A DNA stretch of 64,000 nucleotides, taken from Paenibacillus tundrae (GTDB taxonomy: Bacteria; Bacillota; Bacilli; Paenibacillales; Paenibacillaceae). Made by a program: the position numbers and the translations under genes. The stretch covers positions 4,712,001 to 4,776,000 of the forward strand of contig NZ_CP145605.1 in NCBI RefSeq assembly GCF_036884255.1, written 5' to 3'. This document shows positions 24,600 to 33,783 of this stretch, in pieces; within the stretch, counting starts at the first letter, position 1, and the number at the start of each line of letters is the position of its first letter. The notes under the pieces are model-generated. The model did no database searches and had not been told where the DNA came from. It saw only the letters and a list, made by a program, of their open reading frames with translations.

Positions 24600-25325
24600 A
24601 TGAAGATGAAAAGTTACCTTGTATTTGGTGCAAGTAAGGGATTAGGAGATGCCTTTGTTAGAGGTGTACCTCAGGAGGGTGACAAGGTCTGGGTTGTATC
24701 CAGAAGTAAACCCGAGAGTCTGAAGTTGAATGATGGTGTAGAGCGAATATGGGTTCAGGCCGATCTTGCTAATCAAAATGCGGCTACCATTGTTACGGAT
24801 CAGCTAAAAAACGAAAGACTAGATGTTCTCATCTACAATGTGGGAATCTGGGAAAAGGAAGGCTTCGAGGATCACTATTCGTTCGACCGAGATGAGCCTG
24901 CGGATATTAGTCAGCTGATCCATGTGAATATCACCTCAACGATTGTATGTATTCAGGCTTTATTGCCGCATCTGCGACAATCTTCAGGAGGAAAGATCAT
25001 CCTCATCGGTTCAACAGCGGGACTTAACAATGCCAATAATACACAGGTTTCTTTTGTCGCTTCCAAATTTGCTATTCGTGGAATTACAGAAGCACTGCGA
25101 GAACATACCAGACAGGATGGCATCGCTGTTACGTGTATTAACCCTGGGGAGCTTGCAGCCGAGATTCCTTATGAGCAAGGAGCCCAGCGAGCACTTGAGG
25201 AATATAACGGAACACGCATCCCGCTTCAGGACATGGTCTCCATTGTGAAGTGTATCGTTAGCCTATCCAACGCTGCCTGTGTGAAAGAGATTAACGTTCC
25301 TGCGCTAACAGATACCAACACCTAG
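24600..25325 (+). CDS. Short-chain dehydrogenase/reductase-like protein
   Basis: A 241-residue Rossmann protein with the NAD(P) motif GASKGLG near residue 10, NVG in the fourth strand and a catalytic Ser region GSTAGL. The usual active-site YxxxK reads FVASK, so the catalytic Tyr is Phe; this may reduce or change activity. The following FAIRGITEALREH is normal for the family. Start ATG 24600 follows AAGAGAGGC. It is divergent from the TetR operon and has an embedded strong promoter in the operator, implying co-regulation. Confidence 0.82.
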   Translation: MKMKSYLVFGASKGLGDAFVRGVPQEGDKVWVVSRSKPESLKLNDGVERIWVQADLANQNAATIVTDQLKNERLDVLIYNVGIWEKEGFEDHYSFDRDEPADISQLIHVNITSTIVCIQALLPHLRQSSGGKIILIGSTAGLNNANNTQVSFVASKFAIRGITEALREHTRQDGIAVTCINPGELAAEIPYEQGAQRALEEYNGTRIPLQDMVSIVKCIVSLSNAACVKEINVPALTDTNT

Positions 25326-25369
25326 CTTATTAACGATATGATCACCAATATATGGCTTCAAAAAACCTA

Positions 25370-25408
25370 AAAACGGCGCGTTCCTTCTATCAGGAGCGCG
25401 CCGATTGC
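25370..25408 (-). terminator. Terminator of GH5 endoglucanase gene
   Basis: CGGCGCG and CGCGCCG pair around a 17-base loop. On the minus strand the stem is followed by TTTTTAGG, about 25 bases after the gene stop; on the plus strand it also follows the SDR gene. Confidence 0.8.
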
Positions 25409-25430
25409 ATTCATCTCGCCAAACGGCGGA

Positions 25431-26648
25431 TTATTGCATACCTTGCATAATTCCATTAATAATTCCTTGCTGAGTTACCGTATTGTTGTATCGGTTAAAC
25501 AAGCCGAATCCATGCTGACCGTTGTAACCATTGTCCCAGTATACAGGAACCGCTTTATACTTTTTGGCTGTTTTCGCAACAGCTTTGGCAAATATGGCAC
25601 GGTACGTATTGTTGGTAGAATCATATGACGTTTTGTCAATGGAGCCGAATTCGCCGATCACAACAGGATAGCCTTGTGTCACAAATTTATCGTGCATCGA
25701 TTTCAACTGTGATTCCAAGTAATCCTCTTGACCCCAAGTAGACTTCTTGGATGGGTTAGTCGCCGTTGCTCCCCATTGAGTGATGTTACCAGATTCTTCA
25801 CCGGCGAAATCCCAAGGAGAATAATAGTGTGCCGAGATCATAATTCTTTTTTCGGAGCTCGGAATGGTCGAAGATCGGAACGTATCTGTTGGCAGAACGA
25901 AACCATAGTTGCCTACCGTATAGTCAATATTCGTATTCCAACCTGGGATCAGCAGCCATCTAGCGCTGTTGTTTCCTCCCGTTTTCCGAACGGTATCCAC
26001 GAAGATCTGATTGTAAGCGTTAAGGTTTGCATAGTAGGCAGGATTAGGATTGCCGTAAGTCCCATCAAATGTTTCATTCATGGATTCTAGCACAAGGCGC
26101 TCATCATAATTAATGAACTTATTGGCAATTTGTTGCCATACACGTTGATATTTTTCTTTGATCTGTGTTTGATTCGAACCATTCACAAGCAACCATCCAC
26201 CTTGAACGGAATTGAATCCATCCCCGTGAATGTTTATGACCACGTAGAGCCCTTCATTGTAGGCATAGTCAACAACCGTTTTTACCCGGTTCAACCATGT
26301 AGCATTGATCGTATAGTTGGGAGCGCTTCCAATATGGCTCAAATATGATACTGGGATACGGATCGTATTAAATCCCGCTGCCTTTACCTTTTTGATCAAC
26401 TCTGGAGTAACGGTAGGATTATTCCATGCTGTCTCGCTTGGTGTACCATTGACTGATGCCTCCAATGAATTCCCCAAGTTCCATCCGGCACCCATCTCAT
26501 AAACGATCTGCGAAGCCGGCAGTGATCTGAAATCCGAAGTAATTGGTGTTGCCGCTGATGCCTTAGAACCCCATCCAGAGAAGACCACTGAAGCCAACAA
26601 AACGAGAGCTAAGCTATGAATGCCTAATTTCTTCATTTTCATAAGCAT
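25431..26648 (-). CDS. Secreted GH5 endoglucanase
   Basis: A 405-residue exported cellulase. Residues 1-33 are a signal peptide ending SKASA. The GH5 barrel contains GAGWNLGNSLEA at its start, a VINIHGDG strand, the acid/base Glu in LESMNETFDG, YYSPWDF, and the nucleophile Glu in VVIGEFGS. It should cut internal beta-1,4 bonds in cellulose or mixed beta-glucan. No carbohydrate-binding module is attached. Start ATG 26648 follows TGGAGG; longer readings are less likely. It is a single-gene unit, complementing XynD in plant cell-wall breakdown. Confidence 0.9.
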   Translation of the reverse strand: MLMKMKKLGIHSLALVLLASVVFSGWGSKASAATPITSDFRSLPASQIVYEMGAGWNLGNSLEASVNGTPSETAWNNPTVTPELIKKVKAAGFNTIRIPVSYLSHIGSAPNYTINATWLNRVKTVVDYAYNEGLYVVINIHGDGFNSVQGGWLLVNGSNQTQIKEKYQRVWQQIANKFINYDERLVLESMNETFDGTYGNPNPAYYANLNAYNQIFVDTVRKTGGNNSARWLLIPGWNTNIDYTVGNYGFVLPTDTFRSSTIPSSEKRIMISAHYYSPWDFAGEESGNITQWGATATNPSKKSTWGQEDYLESQLKSMHDKFVTQGYPVVIGEFGSIDKTSYDSTNNTYRAIFAKAVAKTAKKYKAVPVYWDNGYNGQHGFGLFNRYNNTVTQQGIINGIMQGMQ

Positions 26649-26912
26649 GTCCAACCTCCATTTAAATGAATAGTTTATGCACACCTACATAACCGTTCCA
26701 TGATTAAATCCAATCAACGTTCGGAGAATACGGAGCCTCCCTTCTACTAACTTAAGGAGATAAAAGTGGTAACAAACTTTACCGATAGATTCCCTTAATC
26801 ATCTATGCTGATTGAATAATACGTGACCAAATAATACCATATATTAGTAAAATAAGGAACTACTATTCTCGGGAAATTTAACTATTTTGTCGAAAAATCC
26901 ATTATAATCACG

Positions 26913-27938
26913 CTACATCAACACACGAGATAGGTGCGCAAGTGCCATCGATTGAATTCGATTTTCTTCTGGAATATTTTCATAGAGAAGATCCGCTTTA
27001 CCTGCTTCGACCATTCGTTTACGCAAAGCGCCGATTCGTCCTTTATTGACATCCATAAAACGAAAATCCACCTGTCGTAAATGATCCATTTCCGCCATAC
27101 GGTTACAGGCCTCGGCCTTAAGCTTTGGATTAATCTCTTTTAATTCAAGCACCTCTAACTGGTTTGCATTCCATAGATGATCGATATCCTTCAATGATTT
27201 CATGTAATCTAGTTCAACTTGCCTTAGGTTGCTCAACCTGGAGAGATCGCATAAACGCTCTACTTTGGGAAGGGACAGCCGCAGATAGACCAAATTATGC
27301 AATGTTTCTAACGCATCAATGTTGCTTAAATTACGTATGGCAGATAACCGCAGCATGCTAATGTTTGAGCTAGCTAGGACATCCAGTGAGTCATTTAAGG
27401 TACAGCTGTCTATAGCCAGATACGTTAAGAGGGGTAGATCTACAACAAAATCAAGCTTCGCGATAGCGCAGTTCAGTACAAGCGTCTCCAACCGGATACA
27501 ATCCTCGATCGGTGAGAGATCATTGAATTTACCATGAAGCGACAGGTACTTTAAATACTTGAAATTTCGAATAAAATCAAGGGATTGCCCTTTTGGTGAA
27601 TGAATCTCCAGATAATCCATGCGGTCTAATGCACTCAATGGATTCAAATCCTGTCTCTGCTGAAGATGGAGCTTCAGCGCAGTAACATGCTTCAACTCTG
27701 CAAGTTGTGCTAACACTTCCTCTGAGGAAGGACTGTTCTTCTCCACATGGGATACGTACAAAATCAGATCCGGTCTTCTCGCAAATACATGTTGATCTAA
27801 TTGAATGAGATCATGCAACTTATCTACTCCAACTACATAGCTGATCGTCGCTCGATTCCGCAAATGTCTCACAGCGTCATCCATCTTGTTCATTGTCCAG
27901 GGAACCCCGCTCATTGATGCAGCCCAAACTTCACTCAT
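26913..27938 (-). CDS. Leucine-rich-repeat-like protein
   Basis: A 341-residue soluble protein without a signal peptide. From about residue 85 it has repeated leucine-rich units of about 20-23 residues (LKYLSLHGKFNDLSPI, LETLVLNCAI, LVYLRLSLPKVERL, LRQVELDYMKSLKDI, LEVLELKEINP). These predict a curved solenoid for protein binding. The N-terminal 80 residues are unlike the repeats. Start ATG 27938 follows TGGAGG. Neighbours give no clue to a partner, and the function is unknown. Confidence 0.75.
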   Translation of the reverse strand: MSEVWAASMSGVPWTMNKMDDAVRHLRNRATISYVVGVDKLHDLIQLDQHVFARRPDLILYVSHVEKNSPSSEEVLAQLAELKHVTALKLHLQQRQDLNPLSALDRMDYLEIHSPKGQSLDFIRNFKYLKYLSLHGKFNDLSPIEDCIRLETLVLNCAIAKLDFVVDLPLLTYLAIDSCTLNDSLDVLASSNISMLRLSAIRNLSNIDALETLHNLVYLRLSLPKVERLCDLSRLSNLRQVELDYMKSLKDIDHLWNANQLEVLELKEINPKLKAEACNRMAEMDHLRQVDFRFMDVNKGRIGALRKRMVEAGKADLLYENIPEENRIQSMALAHLSRVLM

Positions 27939-28033
27939 CGTTCGTCATCCTCCATTTACCCATTATTATTTATTGAAATGAGAATTTACCGATTTTAGAT
28001 CACTTCCTATAATTGTAAAGGAGGCTGATAACA

Positions 28034-28132
28034 TTGAGAAGTACAATATTGAGTTTCTATCAATTGGTTAGCTCCGAAACAGCTACACAAATGTATCATC
28101 TTCGAGCTTTACCGATGTCCAGCAGCAAATAA
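28034..28132 (+). CDS. Possible 32-residue small protein
   Basis: A TTG-started frame nine bases after AAAGGAGG. The product begins MRSTILSFYQLVSSE and ends LPMSSSK. A hairpin terminator follows. It has no recognised homologue and rests only on ribosome-site spacing and context. Confidence 0.25.
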   Translation: MRSTILSFYQLVSSETATQMYHLRALPMSSSK

Positions 28133-28142
28133 TTATCACAAA

Positions 28143-28212
28143 AAAATACACCCGTTTACCGATCACACGAAGGTCTTCGACTCTTCATATTCGGTACAAC
28201 AGGGTGTATTTC
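28143..28212. terminator. Candidate bidirectional terminator
   Basis: AAATACACCC and GGGTGTATTT pair across a 48-base region with its own inner hairpin (GAAGGTCTTCGACTCTTC), between the small frame and the end of the chemoreceptor gene. Confidence 0.5.
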
Positions 28213-28267
28213 TATTTCTATTTCTTTTTCTATACATATCAATGAAGCAACTCATTTTTACGCAGGT

Positions 28268-30013
28268 CTATACTTTAAACCCTTTCACAAGATCGTTTAG
28301 ACGCGAAGCACTTTCCTTCACTTGATCCGACTGGTCAGCTACCTGCAACGATTGCTCCGTAGAGGACACCATGTGTTCAGCAATATGCTGACTCGATGCA
28401 GCGGATTGCTCACTAGCCGTTGCGATCTCATGAATCGCACGTACGAGCGTATCAACCGTTTGTTTTACCTCTTGAGCCGTCTTATGAAGATCGTTAACGG
28501 TATTGGCTTGATCCACTGCATTGTTGTAGTACTGCCCGGCCGTATTTTCCAATAGCTGATAGTCGCTTCCCACCTGATTATACATAAACGCAAGCATTTC
28601 CTTAGCGCTAGAGGATAGATGAGCAACCGATTCGGTAACTTCACTGGTGACATGCCGAATCTGATCTGCCGCTACTCTAGAGCCATCTGCCAATTTGCGA
28701 ATCTCCTCAGCCACAACGGCAAATCCTCTGCCTGCCTCTCCTGCACGAGCAGCTTCAATGGAAGCATTTAATGCGAGCAAGTTGGTTTGCGCCGTAATAT
28801 CCAGAATAGATTGGGATAATACACTAATCTGGTCAACCGCATTGGCACGTTCCAATGCTTCATTCATTTTGGCACTTGCACTTGTGTACATATCTTGGGC
28901 AGCCTTACTAGATTCACTAGCCTCCTGCTTCAGAGCCTCGGCTTTGTCGCTGGTAACGTTCGCCGACTCTGCCTCCTCCTTCGTACGAGAAGAGATATAT
29001 TCCGTAGCTCGAAGCACCTCATTAACCGATTGATTCATATTTTCAGTATATGCCGAGGTCTCTTCCATCGTAGCTGATAACTCTTCCACGGTAGCAGATA
29101 CTTCCCGGATACGCTCGTTAAGCTCCGACATATTTTGGTTGGTGAGATCACTCATCTCGTTGATCTGACGAGACTCTTGTACCACACTCGTAATGACCGT
29201 TGAAGTAGCTCCCGTCATGGAATGGATTCCACGTGCAATAACACTAATCTCGTTATTCCCTTGGAGTATGTTCGGATCGAGGGTAGCTGTCAAATTACCC
29301 TGCGTCACTTCAGCACAGTAGTGATTGATCGCACGCATCCGCAGAATAATATTTCGAATCGTGATAAACGAAACAGCCCCTAGAATAGCAAATGAAGATA
29401 TCAACACAATACTAAGTAAAACCGCTTTTTCTCTAATCGTTTCCTGAGCTGCATCGTACAGCTTCGCGGATTCCTCTTCGATATATGTACTTAGCTTGGA
29501 GATCGTTTCTACAATGACTGTACTGCTTTTGTTAATTCGATTTCTCTCTTCATCATCGTAAGTTCCCGTTGTTTTCTTCACGTCCATGATCCGTTCGATG
29601 TCCTGGTCATAGACTTCCAGTTTAGCCTGTAGATCAGTAAAAATCTCTTGTTCTGTTGGATCTAATGATCGTGCGGAGAACTCATCCATTCCAGCCATAA
29701 CATTGCTCTTATTTTTCTGAACTTGCTCATATTGCTTATCCGTATACTCTTGTTTGTCGAGAAGCTTCGTATAATTAGCTCGCATATTATAGAAGTCCGC
29801 TTTGATCTCCAGAATGTTCGTCTGATGCAGGAAGCGATCGGTGTAGAGCTTCCCCTGCCCCTCTTTTACCTCATTCATACCGAATATTCCGGACAGGAAC
29901 AAGATAAATAACCCCACTAAACTAACCGCGAGCATCAAGATCAAGGTTGTCGTTAACCTCAGATGTTTAATTCCCCTCCTCTTGGATCCACTATGTAATG
30001 ATTTTTGTACCAT
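28268..30013 (-). CDS. Methyl-accepting chemotaxis protein with four-helix-bundle sensor
   Basis: A 581-residue chemoreceptor. A membrane segment lies near residues 22-42, then an extracellular all-helical 4HB_MCP-type domain to about residue 190, a second membrane segment, HAMP, and a cytoplasmic signalling coiled coil with the hairpin tip ITAQTNLLALNASIEAARAG EAGRGFAVVAEEIRKLA. It relays ligand binding to CheA/CheW. I chose ATG 30013 after GGGGGAG; the ORF can be read 13 codons longer without a ribosome site. It is divergent from another chemoreceptor gene, and no che genes are nearby. Confidence 0.9.
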   Translation of the reverse strand: MVQKSLHSGSKRRGIKHLRLTTTLILMLAVSLVGLFILFLSGIFGMNEVKEGQGKLYTDRFLHQTNILEIKADFYNMRANYTKLLDKQEYTDKQYEQVQKNKSNVMAGMDEFSARSLDPTEQEIFTDLQAKLEVYDQDIERIMDVKKTTGTYDDEERNRINKSSTVIVETISKLSTYIEEESAKLYDAAQETIREKAVLLSIVLISSFAILGAVSFITIRNIILRMRAINHYCAEVTQGNLTATLDPNILQGNNEISVIARGIHSMTGATSTVITSVVQESRQINEMSDLTNQNMSELNERIREVSATVEELSATMEETSAYTENMNQSVNEVLRATEYISSRTKEEAESANVTSDKAEALKQEASESSKAAQDMYTSASAKMNEALERANAVDQISVLSQSILDITAQTNLLALNASIEAARAGEAGRGFAVVAEEIRKLADGSRVAADQIRHVTSEVTESVAHLSSSAKEMLAFMYNQVGSDYQLLENTAGQYYNNAVDQANTVNDLHKTAQEVKQTVDTLVRAIHEIATASEQSAASSQHIAEHMVSSTEQSLQVADQSDQVKESASRLNDLVKGFKV

Positions 30014-30275
30014 GGATACTCCCCCACTTTGTTCATATGACTTAAATTTCACATCGTGATAACTATATATCGGTCAAACGAGGTTCCAATTGTTAGATGG
30101 CGATAAAAAGGTTCATCACTTTATTGCACAAATATGAAGGAACTCTGCCCTTGTAGACACGATCTAGACCTTTTCATTTTTTTTCGTACAACCTATAAAA
30201 ACCTACATAAATCTATTTATTTTTCCGACATATACTTAGGAGCATTTAGCTTAATAATCATCTGGGAGATGGAAC

Positions 30276-32345
30276 ATGAAAAAAATGTTGAAACGGGGAT
30301 CTAACGGTGCCAGAGTAACCAGCATCGCCAACACAGTATCTATTGTATTGTTAATTATTATCGTAGTCGTCTTCACCGTTCTTGGCACATTTATGTTTTC
30401 GAGTACACGGAGTATCCTGATCAAACAACAGGAATCTATGCTACAGACCAAGACACAGGCTATTGTCAGTGAATTTGATGCGATGTTTAAAGAAAAAGGA
30501 TCACTCGTGAAACAGATGTCAACGAATACACTTTTTCAACAATATATCGAAACCACCGAATCAGCAGAAGTGGCGACAACCTCTCCACATGCTGAAGAGA
30601 CACAGGCAACATTAGCAGCAATTGTCAAAGAAGAGCCTTCATTTGCCGATGCTTGGATCGCAGGTATTGAAGGAAAGGGATTCTGGCTGCAAAATGATGG
30701 CGTCTCTTCCGCGCCGGACTTTGATATTCAGACTCGTCCCTATTATGAGCCTATTCGAGCTACAGATGGACTGTACTATTCAGATCCATACATCGATATC
30801 GCAGCAGGTAATGTACTGATGGGCATTTTCTATCCGATCAAAGATAACAATCAACTCATCGGGTTTGCCGCAGCGGATATCGCATTCAAAGACATTCCTG
30901 CTATTATGGAAAGCTATTCTCTTGGGAACACGGGCTATTCCATACTGGTTTCCAAGACAGGAGAGATTCTGTACCACCCGGATGAGGAGAAAGTCTTAAA
31001 AGAAAACATCACGGACAGCACTAGCGACCTGGGGGAAATCGGTAAGAAGATGATCGCTGGGGAATCCGGTGTACAACTTATTACAGACGACAACGGGGAA
31101 CGTCGTTATATCGGTTATGCCACTAGTAAAGATACCGGATGGGCGGTAGGTCTGACAATAACTGAGAAAGAGGTTCTTGAAGAACTGAAGACGTTCACGT
31201 GGATTACGCTTAGCGGATTTGCTGTAGCTACCCTTTTATTGGTTATCATCTGCTACATTACACTTCGTTACCTGTTAAGATCCATTCCACAACTGCTCGC
31301 GAAGATCAAATTGATTGAGCAAGGGGACTTAACGATTCAACTGGATGCCCAAGCGAATAATGAGATAGGTCAAATATCTCGCGGCATTAATACGATGGTG
31401 CAAAAAATTCAAAGCATGCTGCAAATCGTAGGCAGCTCTGCTCATGTACTGAATCAGTCCTCTACCGATCTACAGTCGATCTCTTCTAGAACGGCTACAA
31501 CGATGAATGATACAAGTACAGCCATTAATGAGATTGCGAATGCAACCAACTATCAGTCAATTGAGACAGAGAACATTTTACGTAAAACAGGATCATTATC
31601 AAGCCAGATCGATGAGATTGCAACCGATGCTCAAGCGATCGAAACGATGGTACAGACCTCGGCTGATCAAAGTGGACAAGGATTAACGGTCGTGGAGCAG
31701 CTATCCCAATGGGCCGAAGAGAATCACAATTCCACACAGGCCATTTCATCCATTATTCAGGAAATTGACCAGAGCCGTCATGAGATTTCCAGCTTCGTGG
31801 ATACGGTCAATCAGATTGCAACACAGACCAACCTGCTTGCTCTCAATGCTTCGATTGAGGCAGCACGTGCAGGAGAACAAGGTCGAGGCTTCGCCGTCGT
31901 GGCGGGAGAAGTACGTAAGCTTGCTGAACAGACCGCACTTGCGACCCAGGAGATTTATAAAAAAGTACGTGTTATTGAGGAAAAAACAACAATATCGGTT
32001 GAGCATACCGCTCGCGGCATGAAAATCGCGGAGGAAAATGCGAAATCCGTAGAGGATACGAAGCAAGTATTCTTCAGCATTAACAAAGACTTGGAAGATT
32101 TGAAATTGCGCATGATTCAGATCAGTACAAATACCGCTAATGTGCATAAGCACAAAGATGAAATTTTGCAGGCATTGGAGATCATCTCTTCCACTACCGA
32201 AGAAAATTCAGCTTCAACCGAAGAGGTTAGTGCCAGCACGCAAGAACAGCTAGATAGTATTGAGCAGGTTGCTGACTTATCCAAACAGTTGAATCAACTA
32301 TCCAGCAAATTACAAGAGGAACTCAAACAGTTCAAAGTCGAATAA
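30276..32345 (+). CDS. Methyl-accepting chemotaxis protein with double-Cache sensor
   Basis: A 689-residue chemoreceptor. The first membrane segment is near residues 23-48, and a dCache-type extracellular domain spans about 50-300 (FADAWIAGIEGKGFW, QTRPYYEPIRATDGLYYSDP, GFAAADIAFKDI), the small-molecule fold typical for amino acids, amines or organic acids. A second membrane segment, HAMP and a signalling domain with tip QIATQTNLLALNASIEAARA follow. Start ATG 30276 follows GGGAGATGG. Ligand unknown. It faces away from the neighbouring chemoreceptor gene. Confidence 0.9.
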   Translation: MKKMLKRGSNGARVTSIANTVSIVLLIIIVVVFTVLGTFMFSSTRSILIKQQESMLQTKTQAIVSEFDAMFKEKGSLVKQMSTNTLFQQYIETTESAEVATTSPHAEETQATLAAIVKEEPSFADAWIAGIEGKGFWLQNDGVSSAPDFDIQTRPYYEPIRATDGLYYSDPYIDIAAGNVLMGIFYPIKDNNQLIGFAAADIAFKDIPAIMESYSLGNTGYSILVSKTGEILYHPDEEKVLKENITDSTSDLGEIGKKMIAGESGVQLITDDNGERRYIGYATSKDTGWAVGLTITEKEVLEELKTFTWITLSGFAVATLLLVIICYITLRYLLRSIPQLLAKIKLIEQGDLTIQLDAQANNEIGQISRGINTMVQKIQSMLQIVGSSAHVLNQSSTDLQSISSRTATTMNDTSTAINEIANATNYQSIETENILRKTGSLSSQIDEIATDAQAIETMVQTSADQSGQGLTVVEQLSQWAEENHNSTQAISSIIQEIDQSRHEISSFVDTVNQIATQTNLLALNASIEAARAGEQGRGFAVVAGEVRKLAEQTALATQEIYKKVRVIEEKTTISVEHTARGMKIAEENAKSVEDTKQVFFSINKDLEDLKLRMIQISTNTANVHKHKDEILQALEIISSTTEENSASTEEVSASTQEQLDSIEQVADLSKQLNQLSSKLQEELKQFKVE

Positions 32346-32445
32346 ACGATATTACGGTATCATACCCGTCTCCTCTTCTCATTTACGCCCAGTCCATCTA
32401 TTATAGATAGATATGTGTACGATGAGGAATGGAGGATACGACATC

Positions 32446-33621
32446 ATGGAATTTGCAAAACGTATGAACCACTTTAGTGAGGGGATCTTCACCCGTTTGC
32501 TCGAAATCAAGCGCGAACGGTTAGAGAAGGGACAAGCGGTGATTGATCTTAGCGTGGGGACACCTAATATCCCGCCTGCCCCCCATATTATCACAGCACT
32601 GTGCGAAGCTGCGGCAGATCCCCAAAACTACATTTATGCAGTAAATGACCAGAGTGAACTATTGCAAGCAGCCAGTACATGGTACAAACAGCGTTATAAT
32701 GTAGAGCTAGATCCAAAGACACAGATCTGTTCTTTACTCGGCTCACAAGAAGGGCTTGCCCATATTTCCCTATCCATCGTTGATGAAGGGGATTTGGTGC
32801 TTGTTCCTGATCCATGTTACCCGGTATTCGCAGATGGGCCTCTACTCGCTGGAGCCGAATTGTATTATATGCCACAACAAGAAGAACACGGATATGTCAT
32901 TCAGCTAGAGGATATTCCAGCAGACATCGCAGCCCGTGCGAAATTCATGCTGGTGTCTTACCCTAACAATCCAACTACAGCGATGGCACCGGAGCAATTC
33001 TATGTGGATCTGATTGCCTTTGCCAAAAAGCATAATATTATAGTTCTTCATGACAATGCCTATAGTGAACTTGTATTTGATGGAAAGACTTGTGGGAGCT
33101 TCCTCTCCCTGCCCGGCGCCATGGACGTAGGTATCGAATTCAATTCCTTGTCCAAAACCTATGGACTTGCTGGCGCAAGAATTGGTTTCTGTGTAGGTAA
33201 TGCATCGGTTGTCTCTGTGCTTAAGAAATTAAAATCCAATATGGATTATGGTATGTTTCTACCGATTCAGAGAGCCGCAATTGCAGCCATCACCGGAGAT
33301 CAGTCACAAGTTGAACAGGTACGAGCGATTTATGAGGAACGTCGAGATATCCTGTGTGATGGCTTCAGCCGGCTCGGATGGCATATCACGAAGCCCGAAG
33401 CAACAATGTTTGTCTGGACGCGGATCCCTGCGCATTACAAGTCTTCAGAACAGTTCGCCACAGACTTGGTTAACCAAACAGGCGTAATTGTTACCCCAGG
33501 TAGCGCATTTGGTCCTTCTGGTGAAGGGTATGTCAGACTGGCTCTAGTGCAGAGTCAAGAACAGTTAGAACAAGCACTTCAATACGTAGAAGCCAGTGGG
33601 ATCTTAAATCCTAACAACTAA
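32446..33621 (+). CDS. Class I/II pyridoxal-phosphate aminotransferase
   Basis: A 391-residue fold-type I aminotransferase. The PLP lysine lies in FNSLSKTYGLAGARIGF; YPNNPTTAM and HDNAYSELVFDG carry cofactor contacts; GEGYVRLALV holds the carboxylate-binding Arg. It transfers amino groups between an amino acid and a 2-oxoacid; it resembles the aspartate/LL-diaminopimelate/AlaT-like group, but the exact substrate is not fixed. ATG 32446, nine bases after GGAGG, is the start. A single-gene unit, possibly read through from the chemoreceptor gene. Confidence 0.88.
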   Translation: MEFAKRMNHFSEGIFTRLLEIKRERLEKGQAVIDLSVGTPNIPPAPHIITALCEAAADPQNYIYAVNDQSELLQAASTWYKQRYNVELDPKTQICSLLGSQEGLAHISLSIVDEGDLVLVPDPCYPVFADGPLLAGAELYYMPQQEEHGYVIQLEDIPADIAARAKFMLVSYPNNPTTAMAPEQFYVDLIAFAKKHNIIVLHDNAYSELVFDGKTCGSFLSLPGAMDVGIEFNSLSKTYGLAGARIGFCVGNASVVSVLKKLKSNMDYGMFLPIQRAAIAAITGDQSQVEQVRAIYEERRDILCDGFSRLGWHITKPEATMFVWTRIPAHYKSSEQFATDLVNQTGVIVTPGSAFGPSGEGYVRLALVQSQEQLEQALQYVEASGILNPNN

Positions 33622-33632
33622 ATACAGCAATA

Positions 33633-33690
33633 ACAAAGAAGAGAAGCACGATTGCCCTGTATAGGGACTCAAAGTGCTTCTCTTCTTTGC
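33633..33690. terminator. Terminator between convergent genes
   Basis: CAAAGAAGAGAAGCAC and GTGCTTCTCTTCTTTG form a 16-bp perfect stem around a 23-base loop, downstream of the aminotransferase and of the permease gene. Confidence 0.65.
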
Positions 33691-33783
33691 TATCTACGCG
33701 AACAGCCCGCTACATGAGCAGGCTGCAAGGTTATTTTACATAGTTACATACTAGGATGGAATGTCCATGTCCTGATCTAACTT

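Larger units (their letters stand above)
27939..28267. other. Intergenic region with a possible small transcript unit
   Basis: A TATAAT at 28008-28013 with TTTACC 17 bases upstream, an AAAGGAGG at 28017-28024 and a 32-codon frame from TTG 28034 lie together. They are followed by a long hairpin AAATACACCC / GGGTGTATTT (28143-28211). The promoter would start transcription inside the ribosome site, which weakens the case for that gene. Confidence 0.35.
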
